Part shown: piece by piece, positions 54,124-61,683 of the stretch
Numbering within the stretch: position 1 is the stretch's first letter
How the letters are laid out: every line of letters begins with the position of its first letter
Assembly: GCA_045613065.1 (NCBI GenBank)
Contig: JAZLAH010000015.1
Span: 1 to 64,000, forward strand
Reading direction: 5' to 3'
From: Fimenecus sp045613065
GTDB lineage: Bacteria > Bacillota > Clostridia > Oscillospirales > Acutalibacteraceae
Length of the DNA: 64,000 bases
Made by a program: the position numbers and the translations under genes
The notes under the pieces: model-generated
What the model was told of the DNA's origin: nothing
Database searches by the model: none
What the model saw: the letters and a program-made list of their open reading frames with translations, nothing else

Positions 54124-54181
54124 ATTATCAGTCCTCACAAAAACAGTGAGGCAGTTAAATCTGCCCCACCAAAAATATTAT

Positions 54182-54445
54182 TTATCCAACATAATTAAAC
54201 ATTGCTTCTACTCTTTCTTCAACAGCCGGAGCCATTGTTTCATTAAAGAGTGAATAGAGAAGTGTAAGGATAAGAGCACCGAGCACTACGGCAATAAGCA
54301 CCTTTACACCGGTGTCCACATAAGCCTCCGCCTTTGTACCATCGAGAACTGAATGTGCTTTTGCATTCAATGTTGCTTCCTGAACAACGAAAACATCCTT
54401 AACTTTCTGAACTGCTGATTTTACGAGTGATTTGATTTTTTTCAT
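54182..54445 (-). CDS. Flp-type major pilin, copy 2 (DUF6133)
   Basis: 87 residues. A basic amphipathic leader of ~36 residues is followed by the site-like LDGTKAEAYVDTGVK and a hydrophobic helix VLIAVVLGALILTLLY, then NETMAPAVEERVEAMF. This is the DUF6133/Flp layout. It is about 85% identical to the 54464 copy; most differences fall in the exposed C-terminus. AGGAGG precedes the start. Confidence 0.8.
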   Translation of the reverse strand: MKKIKSLVKSAVQKVKDVFVVQEATLNAKAHSVLDGTKAEAYVDTGVKVLIAVVLGALILTLLYSLFNETMAPAVEERVEAMFNYVG

Positions 54446-54463
54446 ATTGTATTTCCTCCTATA

Positions 54464-54727
54464 TTAACCTGCGTAGTTAAAGAGTCCTTCAACTCTTGTC
54501 TTGACTGTTGGCATAATTGTTTCGTTGAAAAGCGCGTAAAGAAGTGTAAGGATGAGAGCACCAAGCACCACGGCAATAAGTACCTTAACACCAGTATCCA
54601 CATATGCCTCAGCCCTTGTACCATCGAGAACTGAATGTGCTTTTGCATTCAATGCTGCTTCCTGAACAGCAAAAACGTCCTTAACCTTCTGAACTGCTGA
54701 TTTTACGAATGATTTAATTTTTTTCAT
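54464..54727 (-). CDS. Flp-type major pilin, copy 1 (DUF6133)
   Basis: 87 residues, the same architecture as the neighbouring copy, with LDGTRAEAYVDTGVK and an identical membrane helix core. The C-terminus NETIMPTVKTRVEGLF differs. The tandem duplication (19-bp gap) provides two pilin subunits. GGAGG precedes the ATG. Confidence 0.8.
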   Translation of the reverse strand: MKKIKSFVKSAVQKVKDVFAVQEAALNAKAHSVLDGTRAEAYVDTGVKVLIAVVLGALILTLLYALFNETIMPTVKTRVEGLFNYAG

Positions 54728-54750
54728 ATTGTTTTACCTCCAAATTTAGA

Positions 54751-55026
54751 TTAGTTGTTTTCTGAAATTTTTTCGTCATAAGCGTTAAACAAAGCTTCTT
54801 CCATTTGCTTTCGCACAGAAGAAGTTATTGGATGACAAACAGGTTTCTTTACTTCTTCACCCTGTTTCATCCATGAAGTCTGAGGCATTGTTATGTATCT
54901 GCCCTTTTCGTTTTCACAGATACCTACACCGTGAATAACAAAGCCTTCATCAATAACCACATTAGCATAAGCTTTTGTTGGTCTATCACCTTTAAAAATC
55001 TTTTTAATTTCTACCTTAATATTCAT
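54751..55026 (-). CDS. SpoVG-family protein
   Basis: 91 residues. NIKVEIKKIFKGDRPTKAYANVVIDEGFVIHGVGICENEKGRYITMPQ is the SpoVG fold signature, followed by KKPVCHPITSSVRKQMEEAL. SpoVG proteins bind nucleic acids site-specifically. In this element it precedes the pilin genes by 24 bp and could regulate them. Close relatives occur in other Firmicute conjugative elements. Confidence 0.88.
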   Translation of the reverse strand: MNIKVEIKKIFKGDRPTKAYANVVIDEGFVIHGVGICENEKGRYITMPQTSWMKQGEEVKKPVCHPITSSVRKQMEEALFNAYDEKISENN

Positions 55027-55121
55027 TGTTTGTCCTTTCTTTGTACTGTTAAAAAGAATATTTATCTTTAAATTCAGTACAGTAAGTTTTTAATTAGATG
55101 GTATTTTTGAGAGAGAAAACA

Positions 55122-56042
55122 TTATCTACTACCCTTATCTTTTATTCGCTGTAAATAGCGATTGTAATATTCAAGAGCTTTAATAACATAGTCACATTGT
55201 TTTTCTTTCGGAACATTATGAGGAATATGGTCTGTTATACGATTGTCCCTGAATGGAGATTTTTCCTTTTGATTGGGTTTTTCTTCATCCATTATTACAT
55301 CGATGACATCTTTTGATAACTTGCCTTGTTCAGCAAATTTTCGCATTCGCAATGTTTGTGCATGTGATGGAGTTGCATCAGCATATTCAATAGCTTCAAA
55401 AACCCATCTCTGCGAATCTTCCGAAAGATATGACAGTTCTACTGCAGGTCGCATTGCAATTTGCTTTTCATCTACGAGTTTAAGTAATGGTAAAATAAGA
55501 TTTGTAAGGCGAATATATCTACGAATTTGTTCACGACTATCTCCGCTTTCTTCGGCAAGAATATCTCGTGATTTCTTACCTACCGACTTGTGCACCGTTG
55601 GTGCACAAGTTAAATCTATGCGTTTTCCTTGTCTTTTCATAGCATCAAGTCGCATCTTATATGCAAATGCTTTTTCAGAAGGTAATATTTCTTCTCTTTG
55701 CAAATTGCTATCAACCATTGCAAGTACCGCCTCATCTCCTGTAAGCACTTGAACTCGTGCAGATATTTTTTCTATACCTGCAATTTCAAAAGCTCTTTTT
55801 CTTCTATGACCTGAAACCATTTCATACTTTCCTTCTTCAATAGGTCTGACTAATATTGGCTGAATTAATCCTCTTGTTTTGATACTCTCAACAAGTTCGT
55901 TCATACCATCATCGTCCTTTACCTTATACGGATGATTTGGAAAGTCTTTAATTACAGAAATGGGAATTTCCATAATTACCTCTTTTGCAACATGGGTTTC
56001 GTCATATGTATCTGATTTTGATATGTTTTTCTTTTCTTCCAC
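55122..56042 (-). CDS. parB: ParB/Noc-like partition protein
   Basis: 306 residues; likely GTG start at 56042 (weak AAAGGA upstream). N-terminal ParB nuclease-like domain: PISVIKDFPNHPYKVKDDDGM, ESIKTRGLIQPILVRP and YEMVSGHRRKRAFEIAG (CTP-binding GHRR). HTH region: NLQREEILPSEKAFAYKMRL and AEESGDSREQIRRYIRLT. A role in stabilising the circular form of the element is inference. No ParA is found in the window. Confidence 0.9.
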   Translation of the reverse strand: MEEKKNISKSDTYDETHVAKEVIMEIPISVIKDFPNHPYKVKDDDGMNELVESIKTRGLIQPILVRPIEEGKYEMVSGHRRKRAFEIAGIEKISARVQVLTGDEAVLAMVDSNLQREEILPSEKAFAYKMRLDAMKRQGKRIDLTCAPTVHKSVGKKSRDILAEESGDSREQIRRYIRLTNLILPLLKLVDEKQIAMRPAVELSYLSEDSQRWVFEAIEYADATPSHAQTLRMRKFAEQGKLSKDVIDVIMDEEKPNQKEKSPFRDNRITDHIPHNVPKEKQCDYVIKALEYYNRYLQRIKDKGSR

Positions 56043-56086
56043 TTTTTTAATATTCCTTTTTGAAAATTATTTTGTCATGTGAAATA

Positions 56087-56185
56087 TTATCCAAAAATCT
56101 TCGTAATAATGTGGAATACAGGAATTACAACATTAAATGCCAAACCTTGTCCCACAGTGTACAAAATTGCCATAGGAATTTCCAT
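56087..56185 (-). CDS. 32-residue hydrophobic leader peptide upstream of parB
   Basis: ATG at 56185 after GAAAGGAAGTGAG, TAA at 56087. The peptide is mostly hydrophobic (MAILYTVGQGLAFNVVIPVF). The strong ribosome site and position between a structured leader and parB support a real small gene or a regulatory leader peptide. Confidence 0.5.
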   Translation of the reverse strand: MEIPMAILYTVGQGLAFNVVIPVFHIITKIFG

Positions 56186-56274
56186 CTATCTCACTTCCTT
56201 TCTTTTTTATTTGGTTAATCATTTCCACAAACATTTTGCTTGCATTAAATGATAACCATTTCAATTTGAACTAC

Positions 56275-56526
56275 CTAAGTGTCAGAGCAGCTTACTCTGC
56301 CTCACGGGAATTCCACCCCTCTTTCTGTTAGAGCCGTTCTCATTGCCTGCGACGGTTTTATCACGCTCGGACTGTGACTAAACGGGAGTACCATTGTCAT
56401 TCCGGTCCTCATCGCCTTACTTGTGGCTAACAAATATTTTGTAGTATGGTTTTATCGCTCACTCAAATAAAATTTAAGGTCATGGCGCACTCACTACCCA
56501 AGCTCTTCCCGAAACTGAAGTACTTA
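56275..56526 (-). ncRNA. Candidate structured RNA upstream of the parB/pilus operon
   Basis: The segment is visibly richer in G+C than its surroundings and has no open frame. Its ends pair (CTAAGT at 56275-56280 with ACTTAG at 56521-56526), and a second nested stem forms from CGGGAA (56305-56310) and TTCCCG (56506-56511). A hairpin CAGAG/CTCTG lies at 56283-56299. On the minus strand two modules share GATAAAACC followed by GGCRATGAGRACCGG-like sequence. A TTGATA/TACCCT promoter-like pair at 56530-56575 points into it. I cannot assign it to a known class. Confidence 0.5.
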
Positions 56527-56669
56527 GTTTGTTCTATTCAATTTTTAGGGTAAAAAGTTACTTTTCGTGTATCAACTTTTTAAGAGAAATATTTTCCCCC
56601 TCAAGGGGAAGGCATTTAGAAGGCCAATTTTTGCAACTTTTTCAAAAAATTTTTTTAAATTTGCAAAAA

Positions 56670-56714
56670 AATAGTAATTACCTTACTAAAACCGGTAATT
56701 ACTATTGCTTTTTT
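56670..56714 (+). terminator. Strong hairpin terminator
   Basis: AATAGTAATTACC (56670-56682) pairs with GGTAATTACTATT (56694-56706), followed by GCTTTTTT. No plus-strand gene precedes it. It may end an unseen plus-strand RNA over 56275-56526 or be an element end. Around it (56530-56880) no gene is visible. Confidence 0.55.
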
Positions 56715-56880
56715 GATTATTTGAGATGTTGATGAACATTCGTTTGAATACTATACGCAACAAAAAGTATTGAATATGAAATTTAGAATCGAGTGTAAAA
56801 TACAAACAAACAACTTGAAAGATTAATAAGGAAATGATATACTTTATGAGGAATTATAATATTTATGTGGGGGCTTTACT

Positions 56881-57486
56881 ATGTCAAAAGGATATATTTA
56901 TATAATGACAAATCCATGTTTAAAGGATATGGTCAAAATCGGCTATGCTACTAATGTAGAAGAGAGAAGAAAACAATTAAGTACAACTGCTCTCCCCTAC
57001 GAATACGAAATATATGCTACATATGAAACTTCTGGAAAACTCGAAGACAAGAAACTTCATAAATTGATTGACAATCTTAACCCTGACCTTCGCGTTTCAA
57101 AGAACCGTGAATTTTTTGTGATGTCTGCTGAAGAGGCTTATGAATTATTAGAAGCAATTGCGACAATTAGTGGTTCACAAGATAAACTTAAAAGAGAAAA
57201 AAATATAACAAACAAATTGAATGCTGAATCAAGAAAAAAGAAGCCTGCTGTTAACTTCGCTAAATGCAATATTCCTATCGGTGCAGAACTTGTATTCATT
57301 GAAGACCCTACTGTTAAAGTAACAATAGAAAGTGAAAGAAAAGTTTCATACAACGATGAAATCACATCACTATCCGCTGTAGCTGGTAAAATTAAAGGCG
57401 TTAAAGCAATCGCAGGTCCTTCCTATTTCACTTACAACGGAAAACTAGTTTGTGACATCGCTAAAGAAACACAATGGAAAGAATAA
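56881..57486 (+). CDS. GIY-YIG nuclease (T5orf172 type) with RAMA-like C-terminus
   Basis: 201 residues. The N-terminal GIY-YIG domain reads KGYIYIMTNPCLKDMVKIGYA with Y-x-Y and K-IG, then NVEERRKQLSTTALPY and KNREFFVMSAEEAYEL (Glu). Residues ~120-200 (IPIGAELVFIEDPTVKVTI, then SLSAVAGKIKGVKAIAGPSYFTYNGKLVCDI) resemble the RAMA/DUF4357-like modules attached to restriction-modification enzymes. It is probably a DNA-cleaving or DNA-modification-sensing protein. It is the first plus-strand gene after the parB leader. Confidence 0.75.
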   Translation: MSKGYIYIMTNPCLKDMVKIGYATNVEERRKQLSTTALPYEYEIYATYETSGKLEDKKLHKLIDNLNPDLRVSKNREFFVMSAEEAYELLEAIATISGSQDKLKREKNITNKLNAESRKKKPAVNFAKCNIPIGAELVFIEDPTVKVTIESERKVSYNDEITSLSAVAGKIKGVKAIAGPSYFTYNGKLVCDIAKETQWKE

Positions 57487-57500
57487 TTTGTATATAACTC

Positions 57501-57530
57501 AAAACCCTCAGTAATCTGAGGGTTTTCTTA
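57501..57530 (+). terminator. Terminator of the GIY-YIG gene
   Basis: AAAACCCTCAG (57501-57511) pairs with CTGAGGGTTTT (57516-57526). A perfect stem with a T tail. Confidence 0.85.
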
Positions 57531-57639
57531 AGCAATAATAAAGGAGACATACCAACTATAAAGATTATATATTCCTATAATTTATATTCGTCCAGTTTAA
57601 ATACAAAATTTGTGAAAAACTATACAAGTTATTCTTATA

Positions 57640-57951
57640 TTATAATTGTCCACTTCTAGTTACTACCTGAGCCTCTTCAAGCCCGTTAACTTGTCTAGTT
57701 TTTTCCTTTGGTGGATACTTCCATGGAGCAACTGAACCCTTATACGAATATCCTAAATATTTACATACCCTTTTATGTTCCGTCGGGAATTTTCGTACCT
57801 CGTCACTTACCATAATCCAAGTTCTAACCGTTAGATTCTTTTCTTTAGCAATTTTAACTAACCTCTGAACAGGAACATACGCTTCTGGAGCAACGCCTTG
57901 GTTCCATCCACCTATATCCGTGTCAAACAGTTCTCCACTTAATTGAATCAT
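57640..57951 (-). pseudogene. Probable 3' fragment of an unrecognised gene
   Basis: The frame encodes 103 residues (FDTDIGGWNQGVAPEAYVPV, LTVRTWIMVSDEVRKF). It stays open and protein-like upstream of the only ATG (SIADWERHVE), but no ribosome site or start is found, and it stops at a TAG just before. It therefore looks like a gene whose 5' part was lost when the restriction-modification module arrived. A short intact gene from ATG 57951 cannot be excluded. Confidence 0.4.
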
Positions 57952-57966
57952 TTCAACGTGTCTCTC

Positions 57967-57992
57967 CCAGTCCGCAATACTGGACTGGGAGC
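57967..57992. repeat. 9-bp inverted repeat at the module junction
   Basis: TCCCAGTCC and GGACTGGGA face each other around an 8-nt loop, between the truncated gene and the restriction-modification promoter. It could be a terminator or the scar of insertion. Confidence 0.45.
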
Positions 57993-58005
57993 ACTAATTT
58001 TGTAG

Positions 58006-58064
58006 TTGCAATTTGATGGCAAATAGTATATACTACGTTTAGTAAGGTTTGGAGGTTACTAAAC
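58006..58064 (+). promoter_or_regulatory. Promoter and palindromic operator of the restriction-modification operon
   Basis: A TTGCAA -35 box (58006-58011) and a TATACT -10 box (58029-58034) are 17 bp apart. A perfect 9-bp inverted repeat, GTTTAGTAA (58037-58045) and TTACTAAAC (58056-58064), encloses the TTGGAGG ribosome site and abuts the ATG at 58065. Binding by the N-terminal HTH of the product, or RNA folding, would block expression. Confidence 0.65.
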
Positions 58065-60170
58065 ATGGCAACTAATGTGACATTGAACGAAGCTGCTACT
58101 TATCTGGGTGTAAGCAAAGCTACTTTACGAAATTGGGATAATGACGGGAAATTAACCGCTATACGAAATCCTGTAAATGGATATCGCTTATATGATATGA
58201 AAGAACTAATGGCTTTGAAAAAAGCTATGGGAGGAACTGTTGTAAAAAACAGTGATAATGTACCCGAAATGGATAGCAAGACAGTTAAGAGGGTTATTAA
58301 CAAGCTGCATTGTCTGATTCGTGACGGCGATGCAAACAGCAATATTGTTACACGTTTTGATGAAATTTCTAAACTTCTTTTCGTGAAACTGTATGTTTCA
58401 AGCAAGAGCTATGATCCTTTTGAAATGCGCATGGACGAAGATGTGCAAGCATATTCTACCAGAATACAGTCAGAATGTCTCGGTGCTGTAGAAGATGCCC
58501 AAATTGAAGTGCCTGATCAGTTTAGAAAAATCAACTTAGATGCAGCAACACTTTATAAATGTGGCACAGAGTTGAGCAAGGTTGATCTTTCCAATGCTGA
58601 TTACGATATCAAAGGTCTTGCCTACGAAGACACCATTAAGGGCACTTTTGACAAGAGTGATAATCAGCAGTTTTTTACTCCACATCAAATTGTTGACTTT
58701 ATGGTACATATGGTAGAGCCGTATATTAACGGAAACGTATGTGATCCTGCTTGCGGAACAGCTGGTTTTCTTACCCAGGTGGCAAAGACGAATCCCGAAG
58801 TTTTCCTTCAGGGAATGGAAGTTGATGAACGCTTAACATGGGTATCAAGAATGAATTTGTTGTTGCACGGGCATAGTGCTTTCGACGTAGCTTATTTACA
58901 AAATGGCGGAAGTCTTGGAGAGAACTCAAACAGATATTTTAACTCCGTAAATACAATTTTAACGAACCCTCCGTTCGGTAGCGATTATACCAATGAGAAT
59001 ATTCTCAATAGGTTTGAACTTGGTAGGGATAGATCCTCAAGACGTAGAGGTATCCTATTTATTGAGCAATCTTGGAATTTGCTTGTCGAGGGCGGAGTCG
59101 TTGCAATTATCATTGATCAGAGTGTTCTCAATGCTGGTTCAAATTCCGATGTGCGAAAGTATATCCTTGATCACTTCAGAATCTTGGCTATTGTTGATTT
59201 GCCTGAAACGGCGTTTATGCCATACGCAAGCGTGAGTTCTTCCATTTTGATTCTTCAAAAGACTTTGACTCCTGTTGAACAAAATGGTGTTTTCTTTGCA
59301 AAATCTTCAAACGTTGGTCGCAAATCTAATGGCGATGATGATTACATTTACTCATCTTCTGGCGAAGCAAATTTGAACAGCGATCTTCCTCTCATCATCG
59401 AAAATTGGCGTAAATACAAAAACGGCGATATTGCATTTGACGACCTATGCTATGTCGCTGATGTTAGCGAAAACCTTGAAGATGACAAGAATCTGCGTTT
59501 AGACTATGCTTTTCACCATCCCTTCAGAAACGAAAGCAAGGAAACTCTTGAAAGAGCAGCATACCCTTTGCTGACTTTGGCCGAAATTTGTGACGAACGA
59601 AACGAGTCGTATATTCCTGCGTCAGATTCAAATGCAACAACAATTTTGTTTACAGGACTTGCAAATATTGAATCTCTCAGCGGAAAAGCACAGCAGGTTG
59701 TTACGCCAGCAGCATCTATAAAGAGCGCAGTAAAGAGGTACGAGCCTAACGATATTGTTTTCTCGAAAATGCGTCCATCTCTTCGCAAGACCGCCACTAT
59801 GAGATATGAAGAAGGTGGATATGTTTCATCTGAATGCATGGTTCTTACTGTGCGAAAAGACGAAGATGGCTCTTATATTGTAGATCCAGAACTACTTTCA
59901 ACGATTCTCCGTTCTGATTTTGTTTATGGACAAATCATGGGATTTGTTACCGGCATCGGTCGTCCTCGAATTGGAGGAAAAGATTTGCGAAAAGTAAAAA
60001 TCCCTCTTCCTCCTCAACATATACAGAAAGAGGCATTGGGATCAATTAAAGCGTCTCAAAGTGCAGTAAGCCAGCTTCGTGAAAAGGCAAGAATGTTAGA
60101 AGCGGAAGCTGAGCGGATGGAACAAGGATCAATTAACGAGATTGCAAAGTTAATGTCAGGAGAGAAATAA
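58065..60170 (+). CDS. Restriction-modification fusion: MerR-like HTH, N6-adenine methylase, TRD specificity domain
   Basis: 701 residues. Residues 1-55 are a MerR/excisionase-type HTH (LNEAATYLGVSKATLRNWDN, then PVNGYRLYDMKEL). The central HsdM-like methylase shows QFFTPHQIVDFMVHM, motif I VCDPACGTAGFLTQ and motif IV ILTNPPFGSDY. The C-terminal ~200 residues are a single HsdS-type target-recognition domain (YPLLTLAEICDERNES; YEPNDIVFSKMRPSL; IGGKDLRKVKIPLPP) ending in a coiled coil. The HTH probably autoregulates through the palindrome at its own ribosome site. The stop overlaps the nuclease start (TAATG). Confidence 0.88.
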   Translation: MATNVTLNEAATYLGVSKATLRNWDNDGKLTAIRNPVNGYRLYDMKELMALKKAMGGTVVKNSDNVPEMDSKTVKRVINKLHCLIRDGDANSNIVTRFDEISKLLFVKLYVSSKSYDPFEMRMDEDVQAYSTRIQSECLGAVEDAQIEVPDQFRKINLDAATLYKCGTELSKVDLSNADYDIKGLAYEDTIKGTFDKSDNQQFFTPHQIVDFMVHMVEPYINGNVCDPACGTAGFLTQVAKTNPEVFLQGMEVDERLTWVSRMNLLLHGHSAFDVAYLQNGGSLGENSNRYFNSVNTILTNPPFGSDYTNENILNRFELGRDRSSRRRGILFIEQSWNLLVEGGVVAIIIDQSVLNAGSNSDVRKYILDHFRILAIVDLPETAFMPYASVSSSILILQKTLTPVEQNGVFFAKSSNVGRKSNGDDDYIYSSSGEANLNSDLPLIIENWRKYKNGDIAFDDLCYVADVSENLEDDKNLRLDYAFHHPFRNESKETLERAAYPLLTLAEICDERNESYIPASDSNATTILFTGLANIESLSGKAQQVVTPAASIKSAVKRYEPNDIVFSKMRPSLRKTATMRYEEGGYVSSECMVLTVRKDEDGSYIVDPELLSTILRSDFVYGQIMGFVTGIGRPRIGGKDLRKVKIPLPPQHIQKEALGSIKASQSAVSQLREKARMLEAEAERMEQGSINEIAKLMSGEK

Positions 60171-61255
60171 TGAATAGAGAAGAAGTAATGCAAATGCTGA
60201 CCGCAAATGCGTCAGCTTTGGAATTATCAACATGGCTTAGAAATACATATTTTCCTGAAATTGTAGATCGATTTAACCGAGAATCTTCCAGAAAAAGATT
60301 TGGTCTATATCAAAATGAGCAAATTCCCGCAAATGAGAGAAATCTTACCGATGTTCGTACTCGTATGGGCACACTAATTGAATTTGAACTTGCAAGAATT
60401 TCTAACGAGCTTTTACCTGAACTTGGTATTGATGATATCTTCTGGAGCTATGTTGTTGCAAACCGATTTCCTGATTTGGAAATTCGCAAAAATAACGGAG
60501 ATCGTTTGCTACGCTTGGAGATTAAGTGCCTCCAATGTATTGCAGAAGAAAAGTCTGCGAACTACGACACCTTGAAGAAGGATATCGATCCGAACACAGA
60601 CTTTGTTGTGGTATGTTTATGGGATTGGATGCCTGATGGCGCAAGTGCTTGTCAATGGGATACTGCTCCGCAAATTATGAAAGCATATGTGTTTCATGCT
60701 TACTCCTTGACACTTCTCCGAGATACTTATTGGTTAAATAGACCTCCTGCAAATCTCGGCGAAGGTTATCAAGGTTTTGATATTCGCTTTGCAGTAACTT
60801 GTAACAATAGCGTATTCTCCAAAGAACAAGGAAATTATGGAAAGTTAACTCGCATTTGGAAGCAAGGCTTTGAGTACCGTCCAGTCGAAAGTGCTGTTTT
60901 GCTTGATACAGAGTCCGAATACTTTGTTTTTCAGGAGCAAATCATCAGGTCCGGCTTTGATATCCTGGCCAAGAGACAATTATCACAGTTGACTGAGACA
61001 GATATCGAAGAAATCGTTGTAAATGCTGTGAGTATTGGCTATAAGTCCAATAACATTGCTTATATTACGGCTTCGGCAATATCGCCAAGAAGGATTTTAG
61101 AATTTGCAACACAGCAAAGTGTTGAATATGTTGTGACAATGACCGAGAAGTACAAAAGCACGATATATCAAATTGCTGGCAATCAGGCAAATAAAATTGC
61201 AAGAGACATAAAGCCGAAGAATATTGTTTCTATCATCAATCAGTGCGAAAATTGA
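60170..61255 (+). CDS. PD-(D/E)XK restriction endonuclease
   Basis: 361 residues, ATG overlapping the methylase stop, with GGAGAG upstream. The nuclease core is visible as GTLIEFELARISNELL (Glu), then FPDLEIRKN and LLRLEIKCLQC, giving the PD..ExK catalytic arrangement near residues 103-123. The rest is unassigned. Translational coupling with the methylase, which contains its own TRD, indicates a two-gene restriction-modification system in which methylase and nuclease may act together or separately. Confidence 0.82.
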   Translation: MNREEVMQMLTANASALELSTWLRNTYFPEIVDRFNRESSRKRFGLYQNEQIPANERNLTDVRTRMGTLIEFELARISNELLPELGIDDIFWSYVVANRFPDLEIRKNNGDRLLRLEIKCLQCIAEEKSANYDTLKKDIDPNTDFVVVCLWDWMPDGASACQWDTAPQIMKAYVFHAYSLTLLRDTYWLNRPPANLGEGYQGFDIRFAVTCNNSVFSKEQGNYGKLTRIWKQGFEYRPVESAVLLDTESEYFVFQEQIIRSGFDILAKRQLSQLTETDIEEIVVNAVSIGYKSNNIAYITASAISPRRILEFATQQSVEYVVTMTEKYKSTIYQIAGNQANKIARDIKPKNIVSIINQCEN

Positions 61256-61580
61256 TGCTATTTTGGCAATATGTTAGCATTTCTCTGTCGAAGAGAAGAC
61301 CGGATGCGTGATTGATAAACCTGATCAGCTGCTCCGGGGCAAACATATCGATATCGTCTCCTTCGATTGTTTCAAGGTGCATTTCTTCGGAATGCTGACT
61401 GTTACGAATGCAGAAGAAATGCCCACCCCTGTTAGGATGACCATTTTCCGATCTTACGCAAAGCGTAATAGCATCTAAGCCGTCAAAAGCGTTATTAAGT
61501 TGCTCCAGAGAAATCGGAGAATTGGTATCGATTACCTTGATGGGATGCTGTGGTTGTTGTTTTAAGTCGAAATTTGGCAT
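61236..61580 (-). CDS. Small protein of unknown function convergent with the endonuclease
   Basis: 114 residues, ATG after GGAGGTG. The sequence reads like a compact alpha/beta fold (ISLEQLNNAFDGLDAITLCV; GHFFCIRNSQHSEEMHLETI). It overlaps the nuclease gene end by 20 bp on the opposite strand. No family recognised. Confidence 0.55.
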   Translation of the reverse strand: MPNFDLKQQPQHPIKVIDTNSPISLEQLNNAFDGLDAITLCVRSENGHPNRGGHFFCIRNSQHSEEMHLETIEGDDIDMFAPEQLIRFINHASGLLFDREMLTYCQNSINFRTD

Positions 61581-61683
61581 AGTAACACCTCCTTAACTTT
61601 CTATTATAGCAAAAGTTGGAGGTAAAGTATAGTGATTAATACGTTATGAAAAAAGATTGATAAATAGCTGAACGGAGGAGAAA

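Noticed and set aside
56275..56526. RNase P RNA, tmRNA, 6S RNA or group I/II intron as identity of the structured block
   Set aside because: None of the conserved core sequences of these RNAs was found in either orientation.
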